NCBI RefSeq assembly: GCF_024437655.1
Contig: NZ_JANBVF010000002.1
Coordinates: 62,001 to 126,000, forward strand
Direction: 5' to 3'
Source: Chitinolyticbacter albus
Lineage (GTDB): Bacteria; Pseudomonadota; Gammaproteobacteria; Burkholderiales; Chitinibacteraceae
DNA length: 64,000 bases
Under the pieces are notes generated by a model. It searched no databases and was not told the DNA's origin. It worked only from the letters and a program-made list of their open reading frames with translations. Made by a program: the position numbers and the translations under genes. Shown in pieces: positions 7,462 to 18,192 of the stretch (its first letter is position 1; each line of letters begins with the position of its first letter).

Positions 7462-9923
7462 GGGCCGTCGCCACCCTGGCATGGCGTCAGTTCCTGCGCG
7501 GGCTGCGGGCAGGCGAGCATCGCACGCTGATCGCCGCGCTCGCCGTCACCATCGCCGCGCTGACCGCCGTGGGCCTGTTCGCCGGGCGGGTGAACGGGCT
7601 GCTCAACAGCGAGGCCAACAACCTGCTCGCCGCCGACGCGGTCGTCTCGGCCGACCACCCGCTGCCTGCCCACTTCGCCGCCAGCGCCAGGCAGCGTGGC
7701 CTGACCCTTGCCCACACCCAGTCGTTCTCGTCGATGGCTGCAGCCGGTGACGACGCCGTGCTGGCCAGCGTCAAGGCACTGGATGGCCCCTACCCCTTGC
7801 GTGGCACCCTGCTGCTCGCCACGGCACAGGGTGAGCGCGCCGCGCGCGCGGCTCCCCGGCCAGGCGAAGTCTGGATCGACGATCGCCTCGCCGCGCGACT
7901 GCGACTGAAGGTGGGCGACACCTTGCGCCTGGGCACGCTGCAGCAGCGCATCGGTGCGCTGATCGTGCGCGAGCCGGATCTGGCGCTGGAATTTTCCGGG
8001 CTGCAACCCCGGCTGATCATGAACGCGACCGACCTGCCGCGCTCGGGCTTGATCGGCTTTGGCAGCCGCATCCGCTACCGCCTGCTCGTCGCTGGTGACG
8101 CCAACGCCGTCACCGCCTGGCGCGGCACGACCGAGGCTCGGCTCGATCGCGGAGAGCGGCTGGAGAACGTGCGCGAATCGCAACCGCAGGTGCGGCGTGC
8201 ACTGGAGCGCGCGGAAACCTTTTTGCGCCTCGTCACGCTGCTCGCCGCGACGCTGGCCGGCACGGCCGTGCTGCTGGCAGCCCGCCGCTACAGCACGCGC
8301 CAGGCCGATGCGGTCGCCCTGTTCGTCACGCTGGGCGCCACACGGGCGCGTATCCGTGGCCTGCTGTTCATCGAGCTGGCCTTGATCTTCGTACTGGCCG
8401 CACTGCTGGGCGGCGCCGTCGGCTGGGTTACGCAGGAAGCACTGTCCTGGCTGATCCGCGACAGCCTGCCCAAGGCCTTGCCAGCGCCGACGCCCCTGCC
8501 CTGGCTCGCCGCCTGCGCGCTGGGCCTCACGCTGCTGGCTGGCGTGGCAGGGCCCACGCTGATGCAGCTGGCACGCACGCCGCCGGCCCGGGTGCTGCGA
8601 CGCGAGCTGTCGGCCCCGCCACGCCTGTGGCTGAGCCTGTCCGCCACGCTGATCGCTGCCTGCGCCGTGTTCTACTGGGTGGCCGGCAGCGCCAAGCTGG
8701 CGCTCCTGGTGGCCGGCGGGATCGCCGGCGCGCTCGTCGTCGCGGGTCTCTTGGGCTGGCTGCTGCTGAAGGGAATGTCGCGCTTCGCACGCGGCTTCGC
8801 GGCGAGGATCGCGCTGCGGCAACTGGCCAGGCGCAGCTGGCTGTCCGCCGCGCAACTGGGTGCCCTGGCAATCGGCCTGTTGGGACTGTGGCTGCTGACG
8901 GCGGTCGAACGCGATCTGCTCTCGGCATGGGAGCAACGGTTGCCAGCGGACGCACCCAATGTGTTCGCCTTCAATATCCAGCCCGACCAAGCGCAGGCTT
9001 TCCAGACGACCATCGCCGCCGATGGCGTATCAGGCGCGGTGCTGCAGCCGATGATACGCGGGCGCTGGCAAACGCATAACGGCAAGCCGGTCGAGCCCAA
9101 GCGCTACGACGACGACCGTGCCAAGCGCTTGTCCGAGCGCGAATTCAACCTGTCCTGGGGCGAGATGCTGCGCGCCGACAACCGCCTCACCACAGGCGCA
9201 CCGCTTGCCGATTCTGGCTGGTCGGTGGAGGTAGGCCTCGCCGAAACACTCGGTATCCAGGTGGGCGACACGCTGGGCTTCGATGTCGGCGGCACGCCCA
9301 TAGCCGCCAGGGTGGTGAACCTGCGCACCGTGGAGTGGGATTCGTTCCGGGTGAACTTCTTCGTCGTTGGCACCGGCCCCATGTTCGCCGATGCCCCGAC
9401 CAGCCTGATCACCAGCTTCCACCTGCCGCCCGGGCGCGACAACGCAATGGCGCAATGGTCGCGCGCCTATCCCAACGTGACCTTCATCGACGTGGCCCAG
9501 GTGCTGAACGAGGTGCGGCGCGTGCTGGGCCTGTCCGCCAGTGTGCTGCGGCTGGTGTTCGTGTTCTGCCTCGCGGCCGGCATCGTGGTGCTGCTGGCGG
9601 CGCTGGAAACCTCGGCACCGGAGCGGCGGCGCGAAGCGGCCATCCTACGCGCGCTCGGCGCGCACAGTCGCCAGATTGCTGCGATCCAGTGGTGGGAAGG
9701 CGCGCTGATTGGCGCCACCGCCGGCCTCGTCGCCGGTTTGGCTGCCGCGGTAACCGGCTGGGCGGTCGGCACCCAGGTGCTGGGGCTGACCGTGGCGATC
9801 AACTGGCTGCTGCCGCTCTACAGCACCGCCGCGGGCCTCGCGCTGGCGGCGCTCGTCACCGTGTGGGAGCGCCGCCAGCTGGCACGCTCAAGTGCGCTGG
9901 CGCTGATCCGCGATCCGGGCTGA
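7458..9923 (+). CDS. ybbP: FtsX-like permease YbbP, partner of YbbA
   Basis: 821 residues. An N-terminal transmembrane helix and a large periplasmic domain are followed by the first FtsX block (LRLVTLLAATLAGTAVLLAARRYSTRQ), further membrane segments, a second periplasmic domain, and a C-terminal FtsX block with about four helices (LVFVFCLAAGIVVLLAAL, ALIGATAGLVAGLAAAVTGWAV). This is the DUF214/YbbP layout of predicted lipid- or lipoprotein-handling exporters. It starts inside the ybbA stop region, so the two are translationally coupled. Confidence 0.9.
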   Translation: MRAVATLAWRQFLRGLRAGEHRTLIAALAVTIAALTAVGLFAGRVNGLLNSEANNLLAADAVVSADHPLPAHFAASARQRGLTLAHTQSFSSMAAAGDDAVLASVKALDGPYPLRGTLLLATAQGERAARAAPRPGEVWIDDRLAARLRLKVGDTLRLGTLQQRIGALIVREPDLALEFSGLQPRLIMNATDLPRSGLIGFGSRIRYRLLVAGDANAVTAWRGTTEARLDRGERLENVRESQPQVRRALERAETFLRLVTLLAATLAGTAVLLAARRYSTRQADAVALFVTLGATRARIRGLLFIELALIFVLAALLGGAVGWVTQEALSWLIRDSLPKALPAPTPLPWLAACALGLTLLAGVAGPTLMQLARTPPARVLRRELSAPPRLWLSLSATLIAACAVFYWVAGSAKLALLVAGGIAGALVVAGLLGWLLLKGMSRFARGFAARIALRQLARRSWLSAAQLGALAIGLLGLWLLTAVERDLLSAWEQRLPADAPNVFAFNIQPDQAQAFQTTIAADGVSGAVLQPMIRGRWQTHNGKPVEPKRYDDDRAKRLSEREFNLSWGEMLRADNRLTTGAPLADSGWSVEVGLAETLGIQVGDTLGFDVGGTPIAARVVNLRTVEWDSFRVNFFVVGTGPMFADAPTSLITSFHLPPGRDNAMAQWSRAYPNVTFIDVAQVLNEVRRVLGLSASVLRLVFVFCLAAGIVVLLAALETSAPERRREAAILRALGAHSRQIAAIQWWEGALIGATAGLVAGLAAAVTGWAVGTQVLGLTVAINWLLPLYSTAAGLALAALVTVWERRQLARSSALALIRDPG

Positions 9924-10023
9924 GCTGGCGCGCCATGCGTGCCTGGCATGGCGCAGTTGCAGCGCCAGCATTCCGTGCGCACGCGGCTTTGGTTATGCTG
10001 CAACCATCAAACAGGGGAGAACA

Positions 10024-10353
10024 ATGATGGCTGCAGGCTGGTTCGTGGATACGGTGGTACCGGCGCTGATCGTGACCAGCATCGTCTGCCTGGTTGGCTA
10101 TGCGCTGCTGGCGCGCCTGGTATACGACTACATTGCGCGCAACTATGGCGACCTGCTGCCGCAGCGCGATAGCTGGGTGCAGGGCGACGACATCGCCATG
10201 GGCTTCGTCACCGCGCTGGGCCACATCAATCGCACGGGCGGCTGGCGCCGCATCGAAAGCGTGTTCTGGCGCCGGCTCTATCTGCTGAACCGCGCGCTGG
10301 GCTGGATTGGTTCGATCGCGCTGGCGATTTTCCTCGCGGGCTTCTTTGTCTGA
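10024..10353 (+). CDS. Small predicted membrane protein of unknown function
   Basis: 109 residues with two hydrophobic segments, near residues 8-32 (VVPALIVTSIVCLVGYALLARLV) and 90-108 (LGWIGSIALAIFLAGFFV). The middle is charged and aromatic. A GGGGAGA precedes ATG 10024 and a second ATG at 10027; spacing slightly favours the second. I do not recognise the family. It lies 100 bases after ybbP on the same strand, so co-transcription is possible. Confidence 0.7.
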   Translation: MMAAGWFVDTVVPALIVTSIVCLVGYALLARLVYDYIARNYGDLLPQRDSWVQGDDIAMGFVTALGHINRTGGWRRIESVFWRRLYLLNRALGWIGSIALAIFLAGFFV

Positions 10354-10382
10354 CCGCGCCCGCAGCGCGCGGGACGGCACGG

Positions 10383-10411
10383 CAAAAAAAAGCCCCGCTC
10401 CAGGCGGGGCA
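10383..10411 (-). terminator. Rho-independent terminator of the sugar ABC operon
   Basis: On the minus strand TGCCCCGCC/GGCGGGGC-type stem followed by TTTTTTTT, 27 bases after the ATPase gene stop. The plus-strand small gene ends at 10353, so the hairpin sits between convergent units. Confidence 0.85.
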
Positions 10412-10437
10412 CAAGCCGTACTCGATCTGCCGGTCGG

Positions 10438-11529
<1,092 letters not shown>

Positions 11530-11591
11530 GTGTTTCTCCGTTTTTGGCCCGAACGGCGCAGCCGGCGCCGTCAGATTCCGGTGTTGTTCGA

Positions 11592-12449
11592 TCAGCCCTT
11601 CACGGCGCCGGCGGTCAAGCCGCGCACGAAATACTTGCCGGCCAGCACATAGACGATGATGGTCGGTAGCGCCGCGATGATGGCCGCGGCCATGTCGACG
11701 TTGTATTCCTTGACACTGGTCGAGGTATTGGCGAGGTTGTTCAGACCCACGGTGATCGGCTGGCTGTCGCCGCTGGAGAACACCACGCCGAACAGGAAGT
11801 CGTTCCAGATCTGCGTGAACTGCCAGATCAGCACCACCATCACGATGGGCGTCGACATCGGCAGCACCACCTTGAAGAAGATGCGCCAGAAGCCGGCGCC
11901 ATCGAGGCGCGCCGCCTTGATCAGCTCATCCGGAATGCCCACGTAGTAGTTGCGAAAGAACAGCGTGGTCGAGGCAATGCCGAACACCACATGCACGAAC
12001 ACGAGGCCGGCGACCGAGCGCGCCATGCCGAACCAGCCCAGCGTCTGCGCCATCGGCAGCAACACCACCTGGAACGGGATGAATACCCCGAACAGGATCA
12101 GCGCGAAGGTGAGCTCGGAGCCGCGAAAGCGCCACTTGGACAGCACGTAGCCGTTGATGGCGCCCAGCGTGGTCGAGATCAGCACGGCCGGGATGACCAT
12201 CTGCACCGAGTTCCAGAAGTAGCGCGACAGGCCGCCACATTCCACGCCGGTGCAAGCGGTGGCCCATGCCTTGCCCCAGGCATCGAAGGTGATGCTCATC
12301 GGCAGCGCGATCAGGTTGCCGGCACGGATCTCGTCCATGCTCTTCACCGAGGTGGTGGCCATGATGTAGAGCGGCAACAGGTAGTAGACGGCGGCGTACA
12401 CCAAGACCGCGTAGAGCGCGACGCGCCAGAGCTTGTTTTGATTATCCAT
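11592..12449 (-). CDS. gtsC: Sugar ABC transporter permease, MalG/GtsC-like
   Basis: 285 residues with six predicted membrane helices (first near residues 9-31) and the cytoplasmic coupling motif DELIKAARLDGAGFWRIFFKVVLP (EAA loop), which contacts the ATPase. The C-terminus AGKYFVRGLTAGAVKG is typical of MalG-type permeases. Its start overlaps the end of gtsB by 8 bases, supporting a coupled heterodimeric channel. Confidence 0.9.
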   Translation of the reverse strand: MDNQNKLWRVALYAVLVYAAVYYLLPLYIMATTSVKSMDEIRAGNLIALPMSITFDAWGKAWATACTGVECGGLSRYFWNSVQMVIPAVLISTTLGAINGYVLSKWRFRGSELTFALILFGVFIPFQVVLLPMAQTLGWFGMARSVAGLVFVHVVFGIASTTLFFRNYYVGIPDELIKAARLDGAGFWRIFFKVVLPMSTPIVMVVLIWQFTQIWNDFLFGVVFSSGDSQPITVGLNNLANTSTSVKEYNVDMAAAIIAALPTIIVYVLAGKYFVRGLTAGAVKG

Positions 12450-13341
12450 TGCGGCTGCCTCGCAGTTCCGAATACAGGTAGGGCACGACGATGGCGGCGA
12501 CCGTCATCAGCATCATCATCGCGCTGGCGGCGCCGACGCCCATCTGGCCGCGGGTGAATGCCGTCGAATACATGAAGGTGGCCGGCACATCGGACGAGAA
12601 GCCCGGGCCTCCGCCGGTGAGCGCCATCACCAAGTCGAAGCTCTTGATCGCGATATGCGCGAGGATCATCAGCGTGGAGAAAAACACCGGACGCAGCGCC
12701 GGCAGCACGATCTTCCAGTAGATGCGTGGCAGGCTGGCGCCATCAATCTGGGCCGCCTTGATGATCGAATCGTCGATGCCCCGCAGGCCTGCCAGGAACA
12801 GCGCCATCACGAAGCCGGACGACTGCCAGATGCCGGCGATCACCACGGTGTAGATCGACATGTCCGGATTCACCAGCCAATCGAAGGTGAAGTTGGTGAA
12901 GCCCCAGTCCTGCACCAGCTTCTCCAGGCCCAGCCCGGGGTTCAGCATCCATTTCCAGGCGGTACCGGTGACGATGAACGACAGTGCCATCGGGTACAGG
13001 TAGAGGGTGCGCAGCGCCCCTTCCTGGCGCACTTTCTGGTCGAGCAGCACAGCGAGAAAAATACCTACCGCCATCGCGCCGCCAATGAACAGGCTGCCAA
13101 AGATGAAGAGGTTCTTCACCGCAACCCACCAGCGTTCGTTCGCGAACAGCGTGGTGTACTGGGCTAGCCCCGCCCACTCGTAGTTGGGCAACAGGCGCGA
13201 TGTGGTGAATGACAGGTAGCCATTCCACAGAATGAAGCCGTAGACGAAGACCAGCGTCAGCAAGAAGGACGGTGCCAGCACGAGGCGCGGCAGCCAGCGC
13301 TCCGCGAAGCCGTACTGCGCCGGTCCGTTATAGGAAGTCAT
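12442..13341 (-). CDS. gtsB: Sugar ABC transporter permease, MalF/GtsB-like
   Basis: 299 residues from ATG 13341, which has GGAGA eight bases upstream; an in-frame GTG six codons earlier contains that ribosome binding site and is rejected. Six membrane helices and an EAA loop (DDSIIKAAQIDGASLPRIYWKIVLP) are present. It is separated from the binding-protein gene by a 110-base gap holding a strong hairpin. Confidence 0.9.
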   Translation of the reverse strand: MTSYNGPAQYGFAERWLPRLVLAPSFLLTLVFVYGFILWNGYLSFTTSRLLPNYEWAGLAQYTTLFANERWWVAVKNLFIFGSLFIGGAMAVGIFLAVLLDQKVRQEGALRTLYLYPMALSFIVTGTAWKWMLNPGLGLEKLVQDWGFTNFTFDWLVNPDMSIYTVVIAGIWQSSGFVMALFLAGLRGIDDSIIKAAQIDGASLPRIYWKIVLPALRPVFFSTLMILAHIAIKSFDLVMALTGGGPGFSSDVPATFMYSTAFTRGQMGVGAASAMMMLMTVAAIVVPYLYSELRGSRNG

Positions 13342-13416
13342 GATCGTTTCTCCAGACACCCGGAATCGGGGTCGTGAGCCGCGCGCTTGTCAGGGTGCGG
13401 CTAGCTCACAGAGGGA

Positions 13417-13441
13417 GCCGGTCACCGATCCGGTGACCGGC
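13417..13441 (-). other. Intercistronic stem-loop between gtsA and gtsB
   Basis: A perfect 11-bp inverted repeat with a 3-base loop (GCCGGTCACCG, atc, CGGTGACCGGC) starts 11 bases after the gtsA stop. It lacks a T run, so it is more likely an mRNA-stabilising or partial-attenuation hairpin than a full terminator. Similar hairpins after binding-protein genes (malE-malF) keep the binding protein in excess. Confidence 0.75.
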
Positions 13442-13451
13442 AGGCGTGCAA

Positions 13452-14696
13452 TTACTGAACCTTGGCAGCGGCGGCGAGCTTGTCCGCAGCTTGCTTGGCG
13501 GTCATCTTGTCGTCGTTCCAGAACTGCGAAACAACGTCATAGATCGCGCCTTGCGTGGCCGAATGGACCGCCATGCCATGCGCCATCGACGGCTGCAGCG
13601 TGCCCTTCTTGTTCGTGGCCTGGAAATCCTTGGCCGACTCCTGGCCGCAGGCGTCGAACTTGGCCATGTTCATGCCTGAACGAACCGGGATCGAGCCCTT
13701 GTTCAGGTTGAACACTTCCTGGAACTGCGGGCTCATCACGGCCGAGGCGAAGTCCTTCTCACCCTTCTCCGCATCCTTGTTCGGCAGCTTGAACATGGCG
13801 AAGCTGTCGATGTTGAAGGTGTAGGCGTTGGCGGTGCCCGGAGCCGGTACGCACAGGAAGTCCTTGCCTGGTACCTTGCCGGCGGCCAGGAATTCGCCCT
13901 TGGCCCAGTCACCCATGAACTGCATCGCGGCCTTGCCGTTGATGACCATGGCAGTCGCCAGGTTCCATTCGCGACCCGGAGCGTTCTTGTCGGTGTACGG
14001 CTTGATGCGCTTGTAGGTTTCCAGCGCCTTCACCATGGTCGCGCTCTTGAGCGTGTTCTGGTCCAGTTGCACCAGCGACTTCTTGTAGAAGTCCGCGCCG
14101 CCCACGCCCAGTACCACCGATTCGAACACGGTGGCGTCCTGCCACGGTTGGCCACCGTAGGCCACCGGCTGGATGCCAGCCTTCTTCAGCGCTTCGGCGG
14201 TGGCAAAGAATTCGTCGATGGTCGTCGGAACCTTGGCGTTGGCCTTCTTCAAGAGTTCCGGATTTACCCACAGCCAGTTCACGCGGTGCACGTTGACCGG
14301 CACGGCCACGTAGCTGCCCTTGTACTTCATCACGTTGGAGACCACCGGCGGCAAGAGCTTGTCCCAACCTTCCTTCTTGGCCACGTCATCGATCGACGCC
14401 AGCACGCCCTCATCACCCCATTCCTGGATCGCAGGGCCCTTGATTTGCGCGGCGGTCGGCGCATTGCCGGATACCACGCGCGTCTTCAGTGCAGTCATTG
14501 CGTTCTCGCCGGCACCGCCCGCGACCGCGAAGTCTTTCCACTTGTGGCCCTTGGCTTCGAGCATCTTCTTGAGCTCGGCAGCGGCCTTGGCCTCGCCGCC
14601 AGACGTCCACCAGTGCAGCACTTCCACTTCAGCAGCATTGGCCGCAAAAGCCACCGCCATCGTGGCGGCACACAGCGTCATACGCAAAGCTTGCAT
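13452..14696 (-). CDS. gtsA: Periplasmic sugar-binding protein of the ABC transporter, GtsA-like
   Basis: 414 residues with a signal peptide (cleavage near ANA-AEVEV, residue 22). EVEVLHWWTSGGEA, GGQPWQDATVFE and GREWNLATAMVINGKAAMQFMGDWAKGEF match glucose/mannose binding proteins of the family that includes Pseudomonas GtsA. It captures the sugar in the periplasm for GtsBC. AAGGAG lies upstream of the ATG. It is first in gtsABCD and is followed by a stem-loop that may raise its expression over the permeases. Confidence 0.9.
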   Translation of the reverse strand: MQALRMTLCAATMAVAFAANAAEVEVLHWWTSGGEAKAAAELKKMLEAKGHKWKDFAVAGGAGENAMTALKTRVVSGNAPTAAQIKGPAIQEWGDEGVLASIDDVAKKEGWDKLLPPVVSNVMKYKGSYVAVPVNVHRVNWLWVNPELLKKANAKVPTTIDEFFATAEALKKAGIQPVAYGGQPWQDATVFESVVLGVGGADFYKKSLVQLDQNTLKSATMVKALETYKRIKPYTDKNAPGREWNLATAMVINGKAAMQFMGDWAKGEFLAAGKVPGKDFLCVPAPGTANAYTFNIDSFAMFKLPNKDAEKGEKDFASAVMSPQFQEVFNLNKGSIPVRSGMNMAKFDACGQESAKDFQATNKKGTLQPSMAHGMAVHSATQGAIYDVVSQFWNDDKMTAKQAADKLAAAAKVQ

Positions 14697-14876
14697 TTGT
14701 TGTGTCTCCTTGGCACGAGCCGCCCCATGGCGTGCCCGATGCAGCCACTGTAGTCACAAGCCAAATGCTACGGAATGAGGTGTGCCATGTAAGGCGTTTG
14801 CCGTATTGGCGAGAAGAATACGCAAAGCAGGCAGAAAAGGATCAAACAGGGGTCACGTATGGTGCAAGCAAGCAAA

Positions 14877-14906
14877 GAAAAAGGGCAGCCGAAGCTGCCC
14901 TTTCTC
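14877..14906. terminator. Rho-independent terminator after the porin gene
   Basis: Stem AAAAGGGCAGC/GCTGCCCTTT with loop CGAA, 33 bases after the porin stop on the minus strand, with A and T runs on both sides. It separates porin from gtsABCD. Confidence 0.85.
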
Positions 14907-14938
14907 ATGACTGGAACTAATCGGTTCAGATGAACTGA

Positions 14939-16009
14939 TTAGAAGCCGGTCCAAGTACCAACCAGGATACGGGTGGCATTGTCTTCCGATGCAGCCAGGC
15001 CGTCGGCGTTTTGCCAGATAACAGCGTTGCTGTTCCAGTCAGCACCAACCATGTTGTGGCGGATCTGCAGGAAAGCACCGGTGTTCTTCGACAGGGCGTA
15101 ATCCCACTGGAAGCCGATGGTTTCGAAGGTGTTGTCGTCTTGGTTAGCGCCATCAAGCTCGGATTCTTGCCAGAAATAACCCAGGCTCAGAGCGTTCTTG
15201 CCGAACGAGTAGGTGCCACCGATCAGGTAACCGATTTGATCGGCATCCGCACTACCGGCGTCGAGGCTCGCACCACGGACAGCTGCGCGCAGGGCGAAGT
15301 CACCGAAGGTTGCACGGCCACCGACGATCCAGTTCGCGTAATCAACACCGTTCACTTCGCTCAGACCGTTCGGGCGGGTGCTCGACGGGCCGCCGGCCCA
15401 GTCACGACCAGCAGGAACCGGGAGGCCGTCTTTGGCAGCGTAGTAGCCAGCATCCAGGTTGAAGTTGCCAGCGGCGAAGTGACCAGCCACTTCGTAGGCT
15501 TGCACGTCGCTACCGTAGGCATCACCGATGTCGTACACGGCGGAGAAGTTGAAGCCACCGAAGTTCGGCGAAGCGTAGCCGATACCTTGACCGAAGCCAA
15601 CGTTAGGCACTTCACCCACGGTACCCGAGAAGCCCTTCGAGCCATACGGCCAGTCTTGGATCAGATAGGTTTCGGACCATTGGTTACCGAACTTCAGGGT
15701 ACCCCAGGAACCACCGTAAGCGATCCAAGCTTCACGGATGCCCCACGAATCGAAACGATCCGGGGTAGCAACCTTCTGAGCCAGGCGCCACGACAGCACG
15801 TCGCCCGAATCCAGCTTGTCCTTGCCGTCAACGTTGATCACGATGGCGATTTCTTGCAGCAGCTTGCCGCCGGTGTCGCCATTGCCTTTGTCATTGTTGG
15901 TGCGATAGAACAGATCCATTTCAGCCGAGCCGCTGATGGACACATCAGCAAAAGCCGGGGCAGCGAAGAGTGCTGCGACGGAAGCAGCAACCAGAGCACG
16001 CTTGAACAT
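14939..16009 (-). CDS. Outer membrane general porin
   Basis: 356 residues: signal peptide cleaved after AFA (residue 21), mature start DVSISGSAEMDLFYR, repeated amphipathic strands, and a C-terminal aromatic (TWTGF) typical of trimeric porins inserted by BAM. It belongs to the betaproteobacterial Gram-negative porin family rather than OprB, although it sits between gapA and the sugar transporter. It probably admits sugars to GtsA, but selectivity cannot be read from the sequence. Confidence 0.88.
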   Translation of the reverse strand: MFKRALVAASVAALFAAPAFADVSISGSAEMDLFYRTNNDKGNGDTGGKLLQEIAIVINVDGKDKLDSGDVLSWRLAQKVATPDRFDSWGIREAWIAYGGSWGTLKFGNQWSETYLIQDWPYGSKGFSGTVGEVPNVGFGQGIGYASPNFGGFNFSAVYDIGDAYGSDVQAYEVAGHFAAGNFNLDAGYYAAKDGLPVPAGRDWAGGPSSTRPNGLSEVNGVDYANWIVGGRATFGDFALRAAVRGASLDAGSADADQIGYLIGGTYSFGKNALSLGYFWQESELDGANQDDNTFETIGFQWDYALSKNTGAFLQIRHNMVGADWNSNAVIWQNADGLAASEDNATRILVGTWTGF

Positions 16010-16200
16010 TTATAGGTCTCCTGAATTAAGAAGTTGGTGGTTTACACCAGCTTGTAGCGGTGAAGCCATCGTTACCTCCGGCTTAACCCTGAGGCAGAGA
16101 ATAAAAGAACGAGCGGGACAGTCGCAAACCGGGAACGGTCTTACAGCTAACTTTGTCGCTTGTACGCAACAAACAGCCGCTCATCCGACTCACGGGCAAA

Positions 16201-16232
16201 ACAAAACCGCCGGCGAAGCGGCGGTTTTGTTG
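16201..16232. terminator. Rho-independent terminator after gapA
   Basis: Stem CAAAACCGCCG/CGGCGGTTTTG with loop GCGAAG, 19 bases after the gapA stop on the minus strand, then T-rich on either strand. The porin therefore needs its own promoter in 16010-16200. Confidence 0.85.
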
Positions 16233-16250
16233 GCTTGGCGGGATTACCGT

Positions 16251-17423
<1,173 letters not shown>

Positions 17424-17477
17424 TTACAGCATGCCCGGTGGCTAGACCGGACGGGAATGCCCTAATCCGGCAACCGA

Positions 17478-18101
17478 TCAGGGGCGCAGCGCAGCGGCTT
17501 CGCGCGCCAGCGCGGTGATGGCTGCCCAGTCGCCAGCGTTGACCTTGTCCTTGGGCGCGAGCCAGGAGCCGCCGACACAGCCAACATTAGGCAGGGCCAG
17601 CAGCTTGGTCGCCGATTCCGGCGTGACACCGCCGGTTGGGCAGAACAAAGCCTGCGGCAGCGGCCCGCCCAGCGCCTTGAGCATGCCCAGACTCCCCGCC
17701 TGCTCGGCAGGAAACAGCTTGAGTGCGTCGAACCCCAATTCCAGCGCGGCAATGACTTCGGACGGTGTCATCACGCCCGGCAGCAGGGCAACATCGGCGG
17801 CCTTGGCCGCGGCGGCGAGCTTCTCGGTCAGGCCTGGCGTCACGGCAAACTTGGCGCCCGCCGCCTTGGCCTCGGCAAACTGCTCGGGGCGCACCACGGT
17901 GCCGACCCCGACGATCGCATCGGGAACGGCCTCGGCAATCGCCTTGACCGCACCGAGCGCCGCCTCGGTGCGCAGCGTCACTTCCAGCACCTTGATCCCG
18001 CCATCGACCAGCGCCTGCGCCAGCGGCACGGCGTGCTCGACCTTTTCGATCACCAGCACCGGCATCACCGGGCAGGAACGCATGATTTCGCGGATGTTCA
18101 T
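17478..18101 (-). CDS. eda: 2-keto-3-deoxy-6-phosphogluconate aldolase
   Basis: 207 residues. The Schiff-base lysine is Lys128 in FDALKLFPAE and the catalytic Glu is Glu40 in EVTLRT; GVGTV and PTGGV are also present. It cleaves KDPG to pyruvate and glyceraldehyde-3-phosphate, the last step of the Entner-Doudoroff pathway. It lies 91 bases downstream of edd in the same direction. Confidence 0.97.
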   Translation of the reverse strand: MNIREIMRSCPVMPVLVIEKVEHAVPLAQALVDGGIKVLEVTLRTEAALGAVKAIAEAVPDAIVGVGTVVRPEQFAEAKAAGAKFAVTPGLTEKLAAAAKAADVALLPGVMTPSEVIAALELGFDALKLFPAEQAGSLGMLKALGGPLPQALFCPTGGVTPESATKLLALPNVGCVGGSWLAPKDKVNAGDWAAITALAREAAALRP

Positions 18102-18192
18102 TGTTTAAGCTCTTCTCAGAAAGATTGAACAATAGGTCGGACGACCCGGCCAAGCCCTGCGCCGGCTGCCCGGCAACCAATACCAAGCCTTG

